A DNA stretch of 64,000 nt from JBOFDK01 sp051646925 (lineage in GTDB: Bacteria > Bacillota > Clostridia > Lachnospirales > Cellulosilyticaceae): NCBI GenBank assembly GCA_051646925.1, contig JBOFDK010000086.1, positions 49,452-113,451 of the forward strand. The letters run 5' to 3'. This document shows, piece after piece, positions 1 through 8,936 of this stretch (positions are counted from its first letter, which is position 1; each line of letters starts with the position of its first letter). Made by a program: the position numbers and the translations under genes. The notes beneath the pieces were generated by a model. The model saw only the letters and a program-made list of their open reading frames with translations. It had not been told where the DNA came from and ran no database searches.

Positions 1-1231
1 CAATTAGATATTCTCTATAAGGTGTATCAATACCAAAGTAACATGAGTATTTAACAGGTGGTGATGTGATACATACATGTACTTCTTTTGCTCCTGCAAG
101 ACGTATTTGTTCAACTATACGTTTACATGTAGTTCCTCTTACTATCGAGTCATCAATCATAATAACACGTTTGTCTTTAATATTATGTTTCAAAGGATTA
201 AGCTTTATTCTAACAGCATTTTCTCTCATTTCTTGAGTTGGCTGAATAAACGTTCTTCCAATATATCTGTTTTTTGTAAGTCCTTCTCTATATGGCACTC
301 CTGATGCATTTGAGTATCCTATTGCTGATGGTACTCCTGAATCTGGTACTGCGATTACAACATCTGCTTCTACTCCGCATTCTTTTGCTAAAATACGGCC
401 AGCTCTTTCTCTAAACTCATAAACGCTAGTTCCATCTAATGTACTATCTGCTCTTGCAAGATAAATTAGTTCAAATACACATAATCTTTTTTGACACCAA
501 TTTGTAGGTTCTATACTTCTTATACCGTCTTTATCTATAATAACCATTTCTCCAGGTTTTATATCTCGTACAAAAGTTGCATCAATAACATCTAATGCGC
601 AACTTTCTGACGCTAGTACATATCCACCCTCTTTGCACTCTCCAAGACATAATGGTCTAAGTCCATGTGGGTCTCTAATTCCTATTAGTTGTTCACCTGT
701 TGTAATAACAATTGCATAAGCACCTTTTAATAGGTTCATAGTATTGCGAATTGCAATTTCAAGACCTCTGTTATAGTGACGTGCAATTAGATTAAGTATA
801 GATTCTGAATCTGTAGTTGACTGAAAAATAACTCCTTCATCTTCTAACATTTCTCGTATACTATCACTATTTGTTAAGTTTCCGTTATGTGCAAGCCCTA
901 TAGAACCATGTTTGTATTTTGCTACAAGTGGTTGGCAGTTACTAATATCTTTGTCTCCTGATGTTGAATATCTCACATGTCCAATTGCAATATTTCCTTG
1001 GAGTTGTGTAATATTATTTTCATTAAAAACATCTGCTACAAGTCCCATACCTTTGATGCTATCTAACTTACCACCATTATTAATTGTAATACCTGCACTT
1101 TCTTGCCCTCTGTGTTGGAGGGCATAAAGTCCATAGTAAGTAAGTCTTGCAGCATCTTGTTTTTCTTCATTTAAATAAACACCCATAACACCACATTCTT
1201 CGTGTAATGTATCGCTTTCAAAAATATTCAT
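1..1231 (-). CDS. purF: Amidophosphoribosyltransferase, 3' end outside window
   Basis: Catalyses the first committed step of purine synthesis, forming phosphoribosylamine from PRPP and glutamine in the cytosol. About 410 residues are present; the family is usually near 470, so the C-terminus lies beyond the left edge. The protein begins MNIFESDTLHEECGVMGVY. Cys13 after a 12-residue leader matches the self-cleaved propeptide and N-terminal nucleophile of the Bacillus-type enzyme, and is followed by the glutaminase motif LQHRGQESAG. The start has a GGGGAG ribosome site. It lies 12 bp after purC, so it is the fourth gene of a purL-purE-purC-purF operon. Confidence 0.95.
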   Translation of the reverse strand, partial: MNIFESDTLHEECGVMGVYLNEEKQDAARLTYYGLYALQHRGQESAGITINNGGKLDSIKGMGLVADVFNENNITQLQGNIAIGHVRYSTSGDKDISNCQPLVAKYKHGSIGLAHNGNLTNSDSIREMLEDEGVIFQSTTDSESILNLIARHYNRGLEIAIRNTMNLLKGAYAIVITTGEQLIGIRDPHGLRPLCLGECKEGGYVLASESCALDVIDATFVRDIKPGEMVIIDKDGIRSIEPTNWCQKRLCVFELIYLARADSTLDGTSVYEFRERAGRILAKECGVEADVVIAVPDSGVPSAIGYSNASGVPYREGLTKNRYIGRTFIQPTQEMRENAVRIKLNPLKHNIKDKRVIMIDDSIVRGTTCKRIVEQIRLAGAKEVHVCITSPPVKYSCYFGIDTPYREYLI

Positions 1232-1243
1232 GGTTTTCTCCCC

Positions 1244-1948
1244 TTATTTTGTTACGCGCTTAAGCATTTCTTCATAAACTTCTTCTACGCCACCAAGGTC
1301 ACGTCTAAAACGGTCTTTATCTAATTTTTTATTTGTTTCTTTATCCCAAAAACGACAAGTGTCTGGTGAAATTTCATCTGCAAGAATAATTCTGCCATCT
1401 ACACGGCCTAATTCAATTTTAAAATCAATTAAGTTTACTCCAACTTTTTCAAAATGTGCTTTTAAAAGTTCATTAATTTTAAATGTCATCTCAGACATTT
1501 TGTTTAATTCTTCTTGCGTTGCAATTCCTAGTGCTAAAATGTGATGCTCATTAATCATTGGATCTCCAAGTGCATCATCTTTTAAACAATACTCTAATGT
1601 AGCATTTTTAAGTACTGTACCTTCTTCAACTCCAAAACGTTTTGAAAATGAACCAGCTGCTACGTTACGAATAATTACTTCTAATGGTACAATTTCTACA
1701 GCTTTTACAACTGTTTCACGGTCATTTAATTCTTCTACATAATGTGTTTCGATACCATTTTCTTCAAGCATTTTACACATAATGTTTGACATACGGTTAT
1801 TTACAACACCTTTTCCTAAAATCGTACCTTTTTTCTCACCGTTGAATGCTGTTGCATCATCTTTATAAGAAACGATATAGTATTTTTTATCCTCTGTTTC
1901 ATACACTCTTTTTGCTTTGCCTTCGTATAATAAATTTTGCTTTTCCAT
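1244..1948 (-). CDS. purC: SAICAR synthase (phosphoribosylaminoimidazole-succinocarboxamide synthase)
   Basis: Joins aspartate to CAIR using ATP in purine synthesis. The 234 residues are the normal family length. The N-terminal LYEGKAKRVYET nucleotide-binding segment is present, as are NVAAGSFSKRFGVEEG in the middle and LIDFKIELGRVDGRIILADE followed by ISPDTCRFWD near residues 175-205. A GAGAGG ribosome site precedes the ATG. It sits between purE (121 bp upstream) and purF (12 bp downstream) in one operon. No oddities are seen. Confidence 0.96.
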   Translation of the reverse strand: MEKQNLLYEGKAKRVYETEDKKYYIVSYKDDATAFNGEKKGTILGKGVVNNRMSNIMCKMLEENGIETHYVEELNDRETVVKAVEIVPLEVIIRNVAAGSFSKRFGVEEGTVLKNATLEYCLKDDALGDPMINEHHILALGIATQEELNKMSEMTFKINELLKAHFEKVGVNLIDFKIELGRVDGRIILADEISPDTCRFWDKETNKKLDKDRFRRDLGGVEEVYEEMLKRVTK

Positions 1949-2069
1949 TTTTTTAACATCCTCTCATATTGTTTATGTTATTTTTTTTACTACATAAATG
2001 CTTTAGACTGTATTAAAAATCAATTTTAAATCTTGTGTTAAAAATTACCTATATGTCAGACTTTATTTT

Positions 2070-2573
2070 CTACACATATTGTATTGCACTATATTTTTTG
2101 CATATCGCTTCATCTTTTTTACGAACGTTTTCTGCCATAGTTACTTTGTACTGTTTAAGTTTTTCTTTAATATTCGCATCACTAATTGCAAGCATTTGTA
2201 ATGCTAAAAGTCCTGCATTTACAGCTCCGTCAATAGCAACTGTTGCAACTGGAATACCTGGTGGCATTTGAACCATTGATAATAATGAATCAAGTCCATC
2301 CATAGTACTTGATTTGATAGGTAATGCTACAACTGGTAATGTTGTAAATGCTGCTAATACTCCGCCTAAATGTGCTGCTTTTCCAGCCGCTGCAACGATA
2401 ACACCTATACCATTTGCTTCTGCTTCTTTTGCAAAAGCTTCTGCTTCATGTGGTGTACGATGTGCTGAAATAATACGCACTTCTACAGGTACACCAAATT
2501 GTTGTACAATTTCTACACCTTTTTCTACTACTGGTAAATCTGAGTCACTTCCCATAACAAATGCAATTTTCAT
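2070..2573 (-). CDS. purE: N5-carboxyaminoimidazole ribonucleotide mutase
   Basis: Class I PurE moves the carboxyl group from N5-CAIR to give CAIR. The 167-residue protein has the N-terminal GSDSDLPV phosphate-binding loop, ISAHRTPHEA with the catalytic His near residue 41, the AAGKAAHLGGVLAA segment, and the MDGLDSLLSMVQMPPGIPVAT block. A GGAGG site lies just before the ATG. The purK partner is not in this window; it could lie elsewhere or be dispensable. Confidence 0.95.
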   Translation of the reverse strand: MKIAFVMGSDSDLPVVEKGVEIVQQFGVPVEVRIISAHRTPHEAEAFAKEAEANGIGVIVAAAGKAAHLGGVLAAFTTLPVVALPIKSSTMDGLDSLLSMVQMPPGIPVATVAIDGAVNAGLLALQMLAISDANIKEKLKQYKVTMAENVRKKDEAICKKYSAIQYV

Positions 2574-2615
2574 CGTATTCCTCCATTATTTAAAATATTT
2601 TACTACTTTTTCATT

Positions 2616-5600
2616 TTATTTAAAGTACTCTACGCCTGCTTTGAATAGTTGTTGATTTTTTTGACCTGGAATATTTTTGTGAATATTTTCACCTATACGT
2701 TCACTATGGCCCATTTTTCCAATTATACGGCCATCTAGTGACACAATACCTTCAATGTTATACATACTTCCATTTACATTTACTGATCCATCTTGTGTTG
2801 GAACACCAAAAGCATCTACGTATTGTGTAATGATTTGACCTTTTTTAACTAGCTCATCTAGTACTTCTTTCGGTGCTACAAAACGTCCTTCTCCATGTGA
2901 AAGTGCTATTTCGTGACAATCTCCAACGTTTACGTTAGCAAGCCATGGTGATTGAGTGCTTGTAATTTTTGTTTTTGCCATAATAGATATGTGCTTACCT
3001 ATCGTATTATATGTTAATGTTGGACAATTTGAATTCATCTCACGTATTTCGCCATATGGTAGCAATCCAAGTTTCACTAGTACTTGGAAACCGTTACAAA
3101 TACCAATTGCTAAACCATCATTTGCATATAACTGCTTATGAACTGCTTCTTTTAATTTTTCATTTCTAAATGTCGCTGCAATAAATTTTCCACTTCCATC
3201 TGGCTCATCTCCTGCTGAGAATCCTCCTGGGAATGCTAAAATTTGTGCTTTTTCTATAGCTTTTGCCATGTAGTCAATTGATTGTTCTATATCACTTGCT
3301 GTACGGTTTAAGAAAAGAATTTGCTCAACTTCCGCTCCTGCCTCTTCAAATACTCGTGTCATGTCATATTCACAATTTGTACCTGGGAATACTGGTACTA
3401 TAACTTTTGGTTTTGCTATTTTGTTTTTTGCGATATAAATTTTACGCTCACCATTAAATGTAGCATCACATGTTGCCTCTTTTGCATCTACTTTTAACGT
3501 AAATACTTTTTCTAATGGTTTTTCTATTTTTTCAATTACTGTTTGAATGTCATATGTTATATCATCAAAAGCAATCGTTTTTTCTGATGTTGTTTGACCA
3601 ATTACGCTAAATATACTTAAATCAAGTGTCTCACAAACTTCGCTTGAAACTTCTAATATTACGTCTCCGTAATTTGCTATAAATGGCATTATATTATTTT
3701 CTTTTAGACTAAGTGTTGCACCTATTTCATTTCCAATTGCCATTTGCATTATGCTATAGCACACTCCGCCTTTTCCTACTGTATAACTACTTCTAATATT
3801 CCCTTTATTTACAAGTTCATAAATTGCTTCATACGCTTTTTTTGCATATTCAAAATCTGGTATTAGCATTTCATCTTTTGGAATATTTACATATACTATT
3901 TTACTATCTGTTTCTTTTAAACTTCCACTTACAACGTCTTTTGCATCTCCTAAAGCGCAAGTAAATGAAATAAGTGTTGGAGGAACGTTAATATTTTCAA
4001 AAGTTCCTGACATACTGTCTTTTCCGCCTATAGCACAAACACCAAGTGCTTTTTGAACAACTAGTGTTCCTAGAAGCGCTGCTACTGGTTTACCCCATTT
4101 AGAAGCATCTTCCCCTAGTCTCTCAAAATATTCTTGGAATGAAAGATATGCTTTTTTGTAATCTGCACCTAATGCAACAAGTTTTGCAATACTTTCTAAT
4201 ACCGCATATAAACTACCATGAAATGGTGACATTTCTGAAAGATATGGATCAAATCCGTGTGTCATAAATGTTGCACTTGACGTTTGACCATTTAATACTG
4301 GCACTTTTGCAACCATACCAATTTCTTTTGTTAATTGATTTTTTCCACCATATGGCATTAAAACGCTACCCGCTCCAATAGACCCATCAAACTGAATACC
4401 TAATCCTTTTTGACTAGCTAGGTTAAGGTCTGTAAATAATGATTCTACATTCTCTTTTGTAAGTGGACGTTCATCTAACTCTATCTTTGGCGCTGTAATT
4501 TTTGCAATTTTTCGTTGTGTAACTCCGGCACTATCCAAAAATTCACGATTTATATGAACTATTTCTTTACCTTGCCAAGTCATTATTAATTCTTTAGCTT
4601 CAGTTACTTTTGCAACTATTACTGCGTTTAAATTTTCTTTTGCACAAAGTTCAATTACTTTTTCCGCATCTTTTGCTTCAACTGCAATTGCCATTCTTTC
4701 TTGTGATTCAGAAATAGCTAATTCTGTCCCATCAAGCCCTTTGTATTTAACTGGTACTTGATCAAGGTCAATAATAAGCCCTTCTGCAATTTCACCAATA
4801 GATACACATACACCACCTGCACCAAAATCGTTACAACGTTTAATACAATGTGTAAATTCGCTATTACGGTAAAGACGTTGTAGTTTTCTTTCTTCTACTG
4901 GATTTCCTTTTTGAACTTCACTACCACATAGTAATAATGAATCTTCTGTATGTTCTTTTGAAGAACCTGTAGCTCCGCCGCAACCATCTCGCCCTGTTGC
5001 CCCGCCTATTAATATGATAACATCTCCATCTGTTGGCTCTTCTCTTCTTGCATTTGCACTTGGTAATGCTCCTACAACTGCACCAACTTCAAGACGTTTT
5101 GCAACATATCCTGGATGATAGTATTCTTTAACTTCTCCTGTTGCTAAACCTATCTGATTACCATATGAACTATATCCACTTGCCGCTGTTTGACTAATTT
5201 TTCTTTGTGGTAATTTTCCAGCAATTGTTTTTTGTAACGCTTCTGTAACGTCTCCTGCTCCTGTAACACGCATCGCTTGATATACATATGCACGCCCTGA
5301 TAATGGATCACGAATCGCACCACCTAAACATGTTGCTGCACCACCAAATGGTTCAATCTCTGTTGGGTGATTGTGTGTTTCATTTTTGAAAAGTATCAGA
5401 TATTTTTCTTCTTTATCATTAACTAAAATTGTATCTTCAATAGTACATGCATTAATTTCTGCTGTTTCTACTAAATGCGTTAATTTACCTTCCGCTTTTA
5501 GATGTTTTACTATTATCGTTGCCATATCCATTAAACATACTGATTTATTTCTATTTACATAAATTTCTTTTCTAAGTTCAAAATAAGTATCAAGTGCTTC

Positions 5601-6341
5601 TTGAATAGGTTTTGATAAAATACTATCTTCTATTTCTATCGATGTTAGTTCTGTCATGAACGTAGTATGACGACAATGGTCTGACCAATACGTATCTACT
5701 ACTTTTAATTCTGTAAATGTAGGGTCACGTTGTTCTTGTAAAAAATATCTTTGAAAATATTCAAGATCTTCTAAGCTCATCGCTAATCCTACAGTTTTAT
5801 GAAATTCCGCTAATTGTTCATTGTTATATTTAATAAATCCTGTAAGCGTTTTTATTGGTTGTGGTAGTGGATAGTCTGCATCTATAGCATTATTTTCTAA
5901 ATCTTTTACTTCTTCACTTTCCACAGGATTAATCATATGTTTTTTTATAAGTTCTTCTTCTTCTTTTGTTAAATCACCTTCAACAACTACTATTTTAGCT
6001 GTTTTTATAATCGGTTCTAATTTGCTATCTATAGAACGTATACACTGTGTACAAGAATCTGCACGTTGGTCGTATTGTCCACTTAAATATCTCATCATAA
6101 AAACAAAACCGTTTACTTGTGGTAAAACATCATATACGATATCTGCTTGTGGCTCTGAAAAAACAGTTGATACTGCCTTGTCGTACGCTTGTTTTGATAC
6201 ACCTGCTACATCATAACGATTGAACATTCTAACATTTTTGATTGATTTTATTCCTAAGAATGTTTTTAATTCATTTTCTACACGTTTTGATTCAATATCA
6301 AAACCTTCTCGCTTTTCTACATAGATAACATATTGTTCCAT
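2616..6341 (-). CDS. purL: Single-chain phosphoribosylformylglycinamidine synthase (PurL-PurQ fusion)
   Basis: Converts FGAR to FGAM with glutamine as ammonia donor. At 1241 residues it is the long one-chain form rather than the three-subunit PurSLQ of Bacillus. The order is an N-terminal PurS-like part, a first synthetase half (FKNETHNHPTEIEPFGGAAT near residue 320), a second half with GGKDSMSGT near 780, and a C-terminal class I glutaminase from about residue 980. That domain has PVFPGTNCEYD, FPGGFSAGDEPDGSGK, the nucleophile in GICNGFQ and the HGEGRF partner motif. Ribosome site GGAGGG. It is the first gene of the purLECF operon, behind PurBox-like sites. Confidence 0.96.
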   Translation of the reverse strand: MEQYVIYVEKREGFDIESKRVENELKTFLGIKSIKNVRMFNRYDVAGVSKQAYDKAVSTVFSEPQADIVYDVLPQVNGFVFMMRYLSGQYDQRADSCTQCIRSIDSKLEPIIKTAKIVVVEGDLTKEEEELIKKHMINPVESEEVKDLENNAIDADYPLPQPIKTLTGFIKYNNEQLAEFHKTVGLAMSLEDLEYFQRYFLQEQRDPTFTELKVVDTYWSDHCRHTTFMTELTSIEIEDSILSKPIQEALDTYFELRKEIYVNRNKSVCLMDMATIIVKHLKAEGKLTHLVETAEINACTIEDTILVNDKEEKYLILFKNETHNHPTEIEPFGGAATCLGGAIRDPLSGRAYVYQAMRVTGAGDVTEALQKTIAGKLPQRKISQTAASGYSSYGNQIGLATGEVKEYYHPGYVAKRLEVGAVVGALPSANARREEPTDGDVIILIGGATGRDGCGGATGSSKEHTEDSLLLCGSEVQKGNPVEERKLQRLYRNSEFTHCIKRCNDFGAGGVCVSIGEIAEGLIIDLDQVPVKYKGLDGTELAISESQERMAIAVEAKDAEKVIELCAKENLNAVIVAKVTEAKELIMTWQGKEIVHINREFLDSAGVTQRKIAKITAPKIELDERPLTKENVESLFTDLNLASQKGLGIQFDGSIGAGSVLMPYGGKNQLTKEIGMVAKVPVLNGQTSSATFMTHGFDPYLSEMSPFHGSLYAVLESIAKLVALGADYKKAYLSFQEYFERLGEDASKWGKPVAALLGTLVVQKALGVCAIGGKDSMSGTFENINVPPTLISFTCALGDAKDVVSGSLKETDSKIVYVNIPKDEMLIPDFEYAKKAYEAIYELVNKGNIRSSYTVGKGGVCYSIMQMAIGNEIGATLSLKENNIMPFIANYGDVILEVSSEVCETLDLSIFSVIGQTTSEKTIAFDDITYDIQTVIEKIEKPLEKVFTLKVDAKEATCDATFNGERKIYIAKNKIAKPKVIVPVFPGTNCEYDMTRVFEEAGAEVEQILFLNRTASDIEQSIDYMAKAIEKAQILAFPGGFSAGDEPDGSGKFIAATFRNEKLKEAVHKQLYANDGLAIGICNGFQVLVKLGLLPYGEIREMNSNCPTLTYNTIGKHISIMAKTKITSTQSPWLANVNVGDCHEIALSHGEGRFVAPKEVLDELVKKGQIITQYVDAFGVPTQDGSVNVNGSMYNIEGIVSLDGRIIGKMGHSERIGENIHKNIPGQKNQQLFKAGVEYFK

Positions 6342-6381
6342 CTAAGTCCCTCCAGCTAAACTATTTTTATATTTAAAGGTT

Positions 6382-6421
6382 ATCATAGCATACTGATATC
6401 GTCAATATTTTTGCGAACATT
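6382..6421 (-). promoter_or_regulatory. Putative purL promoter with adjacent PurBox half
   Basis: On the minus strand an extended -10 element, TGC TATGAT (6390-6382), lies about 40 bp before the purL start. Just upstream, at 6409-6421, is a PurBox-like sequence with the GCGAACATT core. This resembles the Bacillus layout, where PurR sites sit at or just upstream of the -35 region. No good -35 is seen. The assignment is inferred from motifs alone. Confidence 0.4.
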
Positions 6422-6452
6422 TTATTATTTATTTTTATAATAATTCGGTTAT
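6409..6452. promoter_or_regulatory. PurBox-like inverted pair (putative PurR operator)
   Basis: The Bacillus PurBox is AWWWCCGAACWWT. Here 6409-6421 has 11 of 13 matches in one orientation and 6440-6452 (ATAATTCGGTTAT) has 12 of 13 in the opposite orientation, 18 bp apart; the Bacillus spacing is 16-17. A third single copy, CAATCCGAACATT at 6514-6526, matches 12 of 13. All lie in the 347-bp gap upstream of purL. No purine riboswitch core is seen in this gap. Confidence 0.45.
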
Positions 6453-6660
6453 ATATGTTTTTTAGTTTGTATAATATATTTTTTTTACCATTTTTAGTAC
6501 GATTTTTATATTTCAATCCGAACATTTATATATATTTCCTCGTATATCTTATTTATGTATACCAAATATTATTAATTGCTTATTATAACTTTTTATTTTT
6601 ATATTATCATTTTTAATTGTTTTATATATGAATTTCTAAATTATTTTAAAACAAAAAAAT

Positions 6661-6697
6661 ACATCTTAAAATGTGTATTATCCACATTTTAAGATGT
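6661..6697 (-). terminator. Terminator of the spoIIA operon
   Basis: A perfect 15-bp inverted repeat (6661-6675 and 6683-6697) with a 7-nt loop, followed on the minus strand by six T residues. The 5' arm overlaps the last codons and stop of sigF. It separates sigF from the 347-bp region upstream of purL. Confidence 0.8.
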
Positions 6698-7411
6698 ATG
6701 CATCATATTTCTCATCTTTTTTAGTATACGTTTTTCAATTCTAGATACTTGTACTTGCGAAATATCTAATAATGTTGCAATTTCTGTCTGCGTACGATCT
6801 TCATAATAACGATATGTAATTATATTTTTTTCAATCGGATCAAGTCCCATTATCATCTGTTCTAAAATAATATGATCTACCATATTGTTTTGCGCTGATG
6901 GCGCTTGATCAATTTTATCTTCTAATGTAATCGGTTTCCCGTCTCCATGATGTATTACCGCACTTAATGACTCTATTTCTGTATTAGCTTCTAATGCTGT
7001 TACAATTTCTTCTACTTCCATATCAAGTCCTGCTGCAATTTCATTAATAGTCGGCTCACGATCTAACTCTTTAAGCAAACTTTCTTTCATTAACTTTGCT
7101 TTATATGCTACTTCTTTTAATGACCTTGATACTTTTATCATACCATCATCTCGAAGAAATCGTTTGATTTCACCAACAATCATAGGTACTGCATAAGTTG
7201 AAAACTTAACATTGTAACTTAAATCAAATTTTTCTACACTTTTTAGTAAACCGATACTGCCTATTTGGAATAAATCTTCTAAATCATAGCCTCGCCCCGA
7301 AAAACGTTTAACTAAGCTCCAAACTAGACCAATATTTTCTTCTACTAATACTTCTTTGGCAACTTCATCGCCTTCTTGCGCTCTTACTATTAATTTTAAT
7401 GTATGATCCAT
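6689..7411 (-). CDS. sigF: Forespore sigma factor F
   Basis: Directs early forespore transcription during sporulation. The 240 residues show region 2 (NIGLVWSLVKRFSGRGYD, then LEDLFQIGSIGLLKSVEKFD and FSTYAVPMIVGEIKRFLRDD), region 3 (VSRSLKEVAYKA) and a C-terminal region 4 helix-turn-helix (TQTEIATLLDISQVQVSRIE). SigG is close in sequence, but the immediate spoIIAB-spoIIAA neighbours settle the name. A strong AGGAGGTG site precedes the ATG. The product should be held inactive by SpoIIAB until SpoIIAA is dephosphorylated. Confidence 0.96.
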   Translation of the reverse strand: MDHTLKLIVRAQEGDEVAKEVLVEENIGLVWSLVKRFSGRGYDLEDLFQIGSIGLLKSVEKFDLSYNVKFSTYAVPMIVGEIKRFLRDDGMIKVSRSLKEVAYKAKLMKESLLKELDREPTINEIAAGLDMEVEEIVTALEANTEIESLSAVIHHGDGKPITLEDKIDQAPSAQNNMVDHIILEQMIMGLDPIEKNIITYRYYEDRTQTEIATLLDISQVQVSRIEKRILKKMRNMMHTS

Positions 7412-7443
7412 ATTCTATTCCACCTCCTAAGTGTATGAGGTGA

Positions 7444-7869
7444 TTAGATGAAATTTTTTATGAGGTGAACTGTAGTACCTTGTCCTACGTTTGACCTCAC
7501 ATTAACTTCATCCATCATAGATTGCATAACTGTAAATCCTAATCCTGCACGTTCATCATCTGGTGATGACGTATGTAGAGGTTGCATCGCTTCATCTATA
7601 TCTTCAATGCCTGTTCCAAAATCAATAATATCAATTATTGCTTTTTTATCTTCATAACGGCACATTATTTCAATGATTTTATTTTCATCACTTTTGTAAC
7701 CGTGAATAATACTATTTGTTACAGCTTCTGACACCGCCATTTTGATATCATAGAGTTCCTCTACTGTTGGGTCTAACTGTGCTAAAAAAGATGTTACGGC
7801 TACACGCGCAAAAGCCTCATTAATCGAACTACTTTTAAATCGAATCTGCATTTCATTACTGCGTGTCAT
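7444..7869 (-). CDS. spoIIAB: Anti-sigma F factor, serine protein kinase
   Basis: Binds and silences sigma F and phosphorylates SpoIIAA. The 141-residue GHKL ATPase fold shows the N box (AVSEAVTNSIIHGY, residues about 48-61), the G1 box (DFGTGIED) and the G2 box (ERAGLGFTVMQSM). Ribosome site GAGGGGG. It lies 27 bp after spoIIAA and 32 bp before sigF, the standard order. Length and motifs are normal. Confidence 0.96.
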   Translation of the reverse strand: MTRSNEMQIRFKSSSINEAFARVAVTSFLAQLDPTVEELYDIKMAVSEAVTNSIIHGYKSDENKIIEIMCRYEDKKAIIDIIDFGTGIEDIDEAMQPLHTSSPDDERAGLGFTVMQSMMDEVNVRSNVGQGTTVHLIKNFI

Positions 7870-7896
7870 CTTAATCCCCCTCGTGTTTCAAATCTT

Positions 7897-8235
7897 TTAA
7901 ACTAAGTTCTTCAAGGCTTCTGCTTCATTGTCATACTGTTTCATTAGTTTATATACTCCTGATAAATTAAGGATTTTATCTACTTTAGGTGAAACATTGT
8001 ATAACCCTACTTGTCCTCCAAAAACTACTACCTGGCGATATCGTCCTATCAATAATCCAATACCTGAACTATCCATAAAAACAATATTCTCACAATTAAA
8101 TAATATACTCTTTGCACGCCTTTTTGAATATTCTTGCTCAACACGTTCTCTAATTTCTACACATGTGTGGTGATCAATTTCTCCTTTAGGTGTAACAATT
8201 AATATACTTTCATGCATACCAAAATCTATATCCAT
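7897..8235 (-). CDS. spoIIAA: Anti-anti-sigma factor
   Basis: A STAS-domain protein that frees sigma F by binding SpoIIAB when unphosphorylated. It has 112 residues, and the motif FMDSSGIGLLIGRY carries the expected phospho-serine (Ser57, or Ser56). It is the first gene of the operon, with an AGAGGTG ribosome site. The SpoIIE phosphatase is not in the window. Confidence 0.95.
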   Translation of the reverse strand: MDIDFGMHESILIVTPKGEIDHHTCVEIRERVEQEYSKRRAKSILFNCENIVFMDSSGIGLLIGRYRQVVVFGGQVGLYNVSPKVDKILNLSGVYKLMKQYDNEAEALKNLV

Positions 8236-8576
8236 AGGGCACCTCTTTTCTTATCTTTATCTCTTTATATAGCATAGTATATTTTACAAATATTGTCAAT
8301 TAATTTCTATTTTTTTACATTTCGTTTTCTTATAACATTACTCTTTGCTATTTTATCGTTTTCATCTTTATTTTTTCTATTTTTACGGTGCCCTTAGTTT
8401 ATATTCTTTTATTTATACTTTATATCGACTAATATTATTAAACACATAATAACATTACCTATATTTGCTCTATTTTCTATATATTATTTTCATTAACCTT
8501 TTTTCACCTTGACAACTTCTATTCAATTGACTAGTCTAATACTAACAGATTCTATATTTTTGAAAGGAGCCTCCTT
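8236..8576. other. Divergent intergenic region, spoIIA operon / arsR
   Basis: This 341-bp AT-rich gap holds the putative spoIIA promoter at the left. On the right it holds two overlapping weak candidate promoters for arsR (TTGACA at 8509-8514; TTGACT at 8528-8533). The palindrome GACTAGTC (8530-8537) overlaps these and could be part of an ArsR operator. Nothing recognisable is seen between about 8310 and 8500. Confidence 0.4.
8271..8299 (-). promoter_or_regulatory. Putative promoter of spoIIAA-spoIIAB-sigF
   Basis: The minus strand carries TTGACA (8299-8294), a 17-nt spacer and TATGCT (8276-8271), giving a leader of about 28 nt. The -35 overlaps a sequence partly like a Spo0A box (ATTGACAAT, 7 of 9 against the inverted consensus). 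In Bacillus this operon uses sigma H; I do not see a clear sigma H motif here, so the sigma assignment is open. Confidence 0.4.
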
Positions 8577-8936
8577 ATGGATACAAAATCAATCGAAGTT
8601 TGTCAATGCACTATAATACATGAAGAAACAGTCGAACAAGTTAAACCATTTGTATTAAATCTAGACGATTCTAATAATCTTGCATCATTTTTCAAAGTTT
8701 TTGCCGATCCAACTCGTATCCGTTTACTTAGTGCATTGTTTAAATCCGAAATGTGTGTTTGTGATTTAGCCGCAACTTTAGGTATGACACATTCTGCTAT
8801 ATCACATCAGTTACGCATATTCAAAACTTCTAAACTTGTTACTTCTAGAAAAGCTGGTAAAGTTGTTTATTATTCATTAGCAGATGACCATATTCGCCAT
8901 ATTTTCAACGCTGGTCTTGAACATATTTTAGAATAA
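8577..8936 (+). CDS. ArsR/SmtB-family metal-sensing repressor
   Basis: A 119-residue winged-helix repressor of the CadC/SmtB type. After an N-terminal segment with CQCTIIHEE, it has FADPTRIRLLSALFKSEMCV, then CDLAATLGMTHSAISHQLR as the recognition helix region, and a C-terminal DDHIRHIFNAGLEHI. The Asp/His pattern of that last helix matches the alpha-5 Zn site of SmtB/CzrA; the Cys in the N-terminus and in EMCVCD could form a CadC-type alpha-3N site. Which metal is sensed cannot be told. No transporter or ATPase target is adjacent. Its stop codon directly abuts that of the convergent ATP-grasp gene. Confidence 0.85.
   Translation: MDTKSIEVCQCTIIHEETVEQVKPFVLNLDDSNNLASFFKVFADPTRIRLLSALFKSEMCVCDLAATLGMTHSAISHQLRIFKTSKLVTSRKAGKVVYYSLADDHIRHIFNAGLEHILE

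Noticed and set aside
6342..6688. Purine riboswitch upstream of purL
   Set aside because: The conserved core strands of the purine aptamer are not found on the minus strand; PurBox-like sites fit better.
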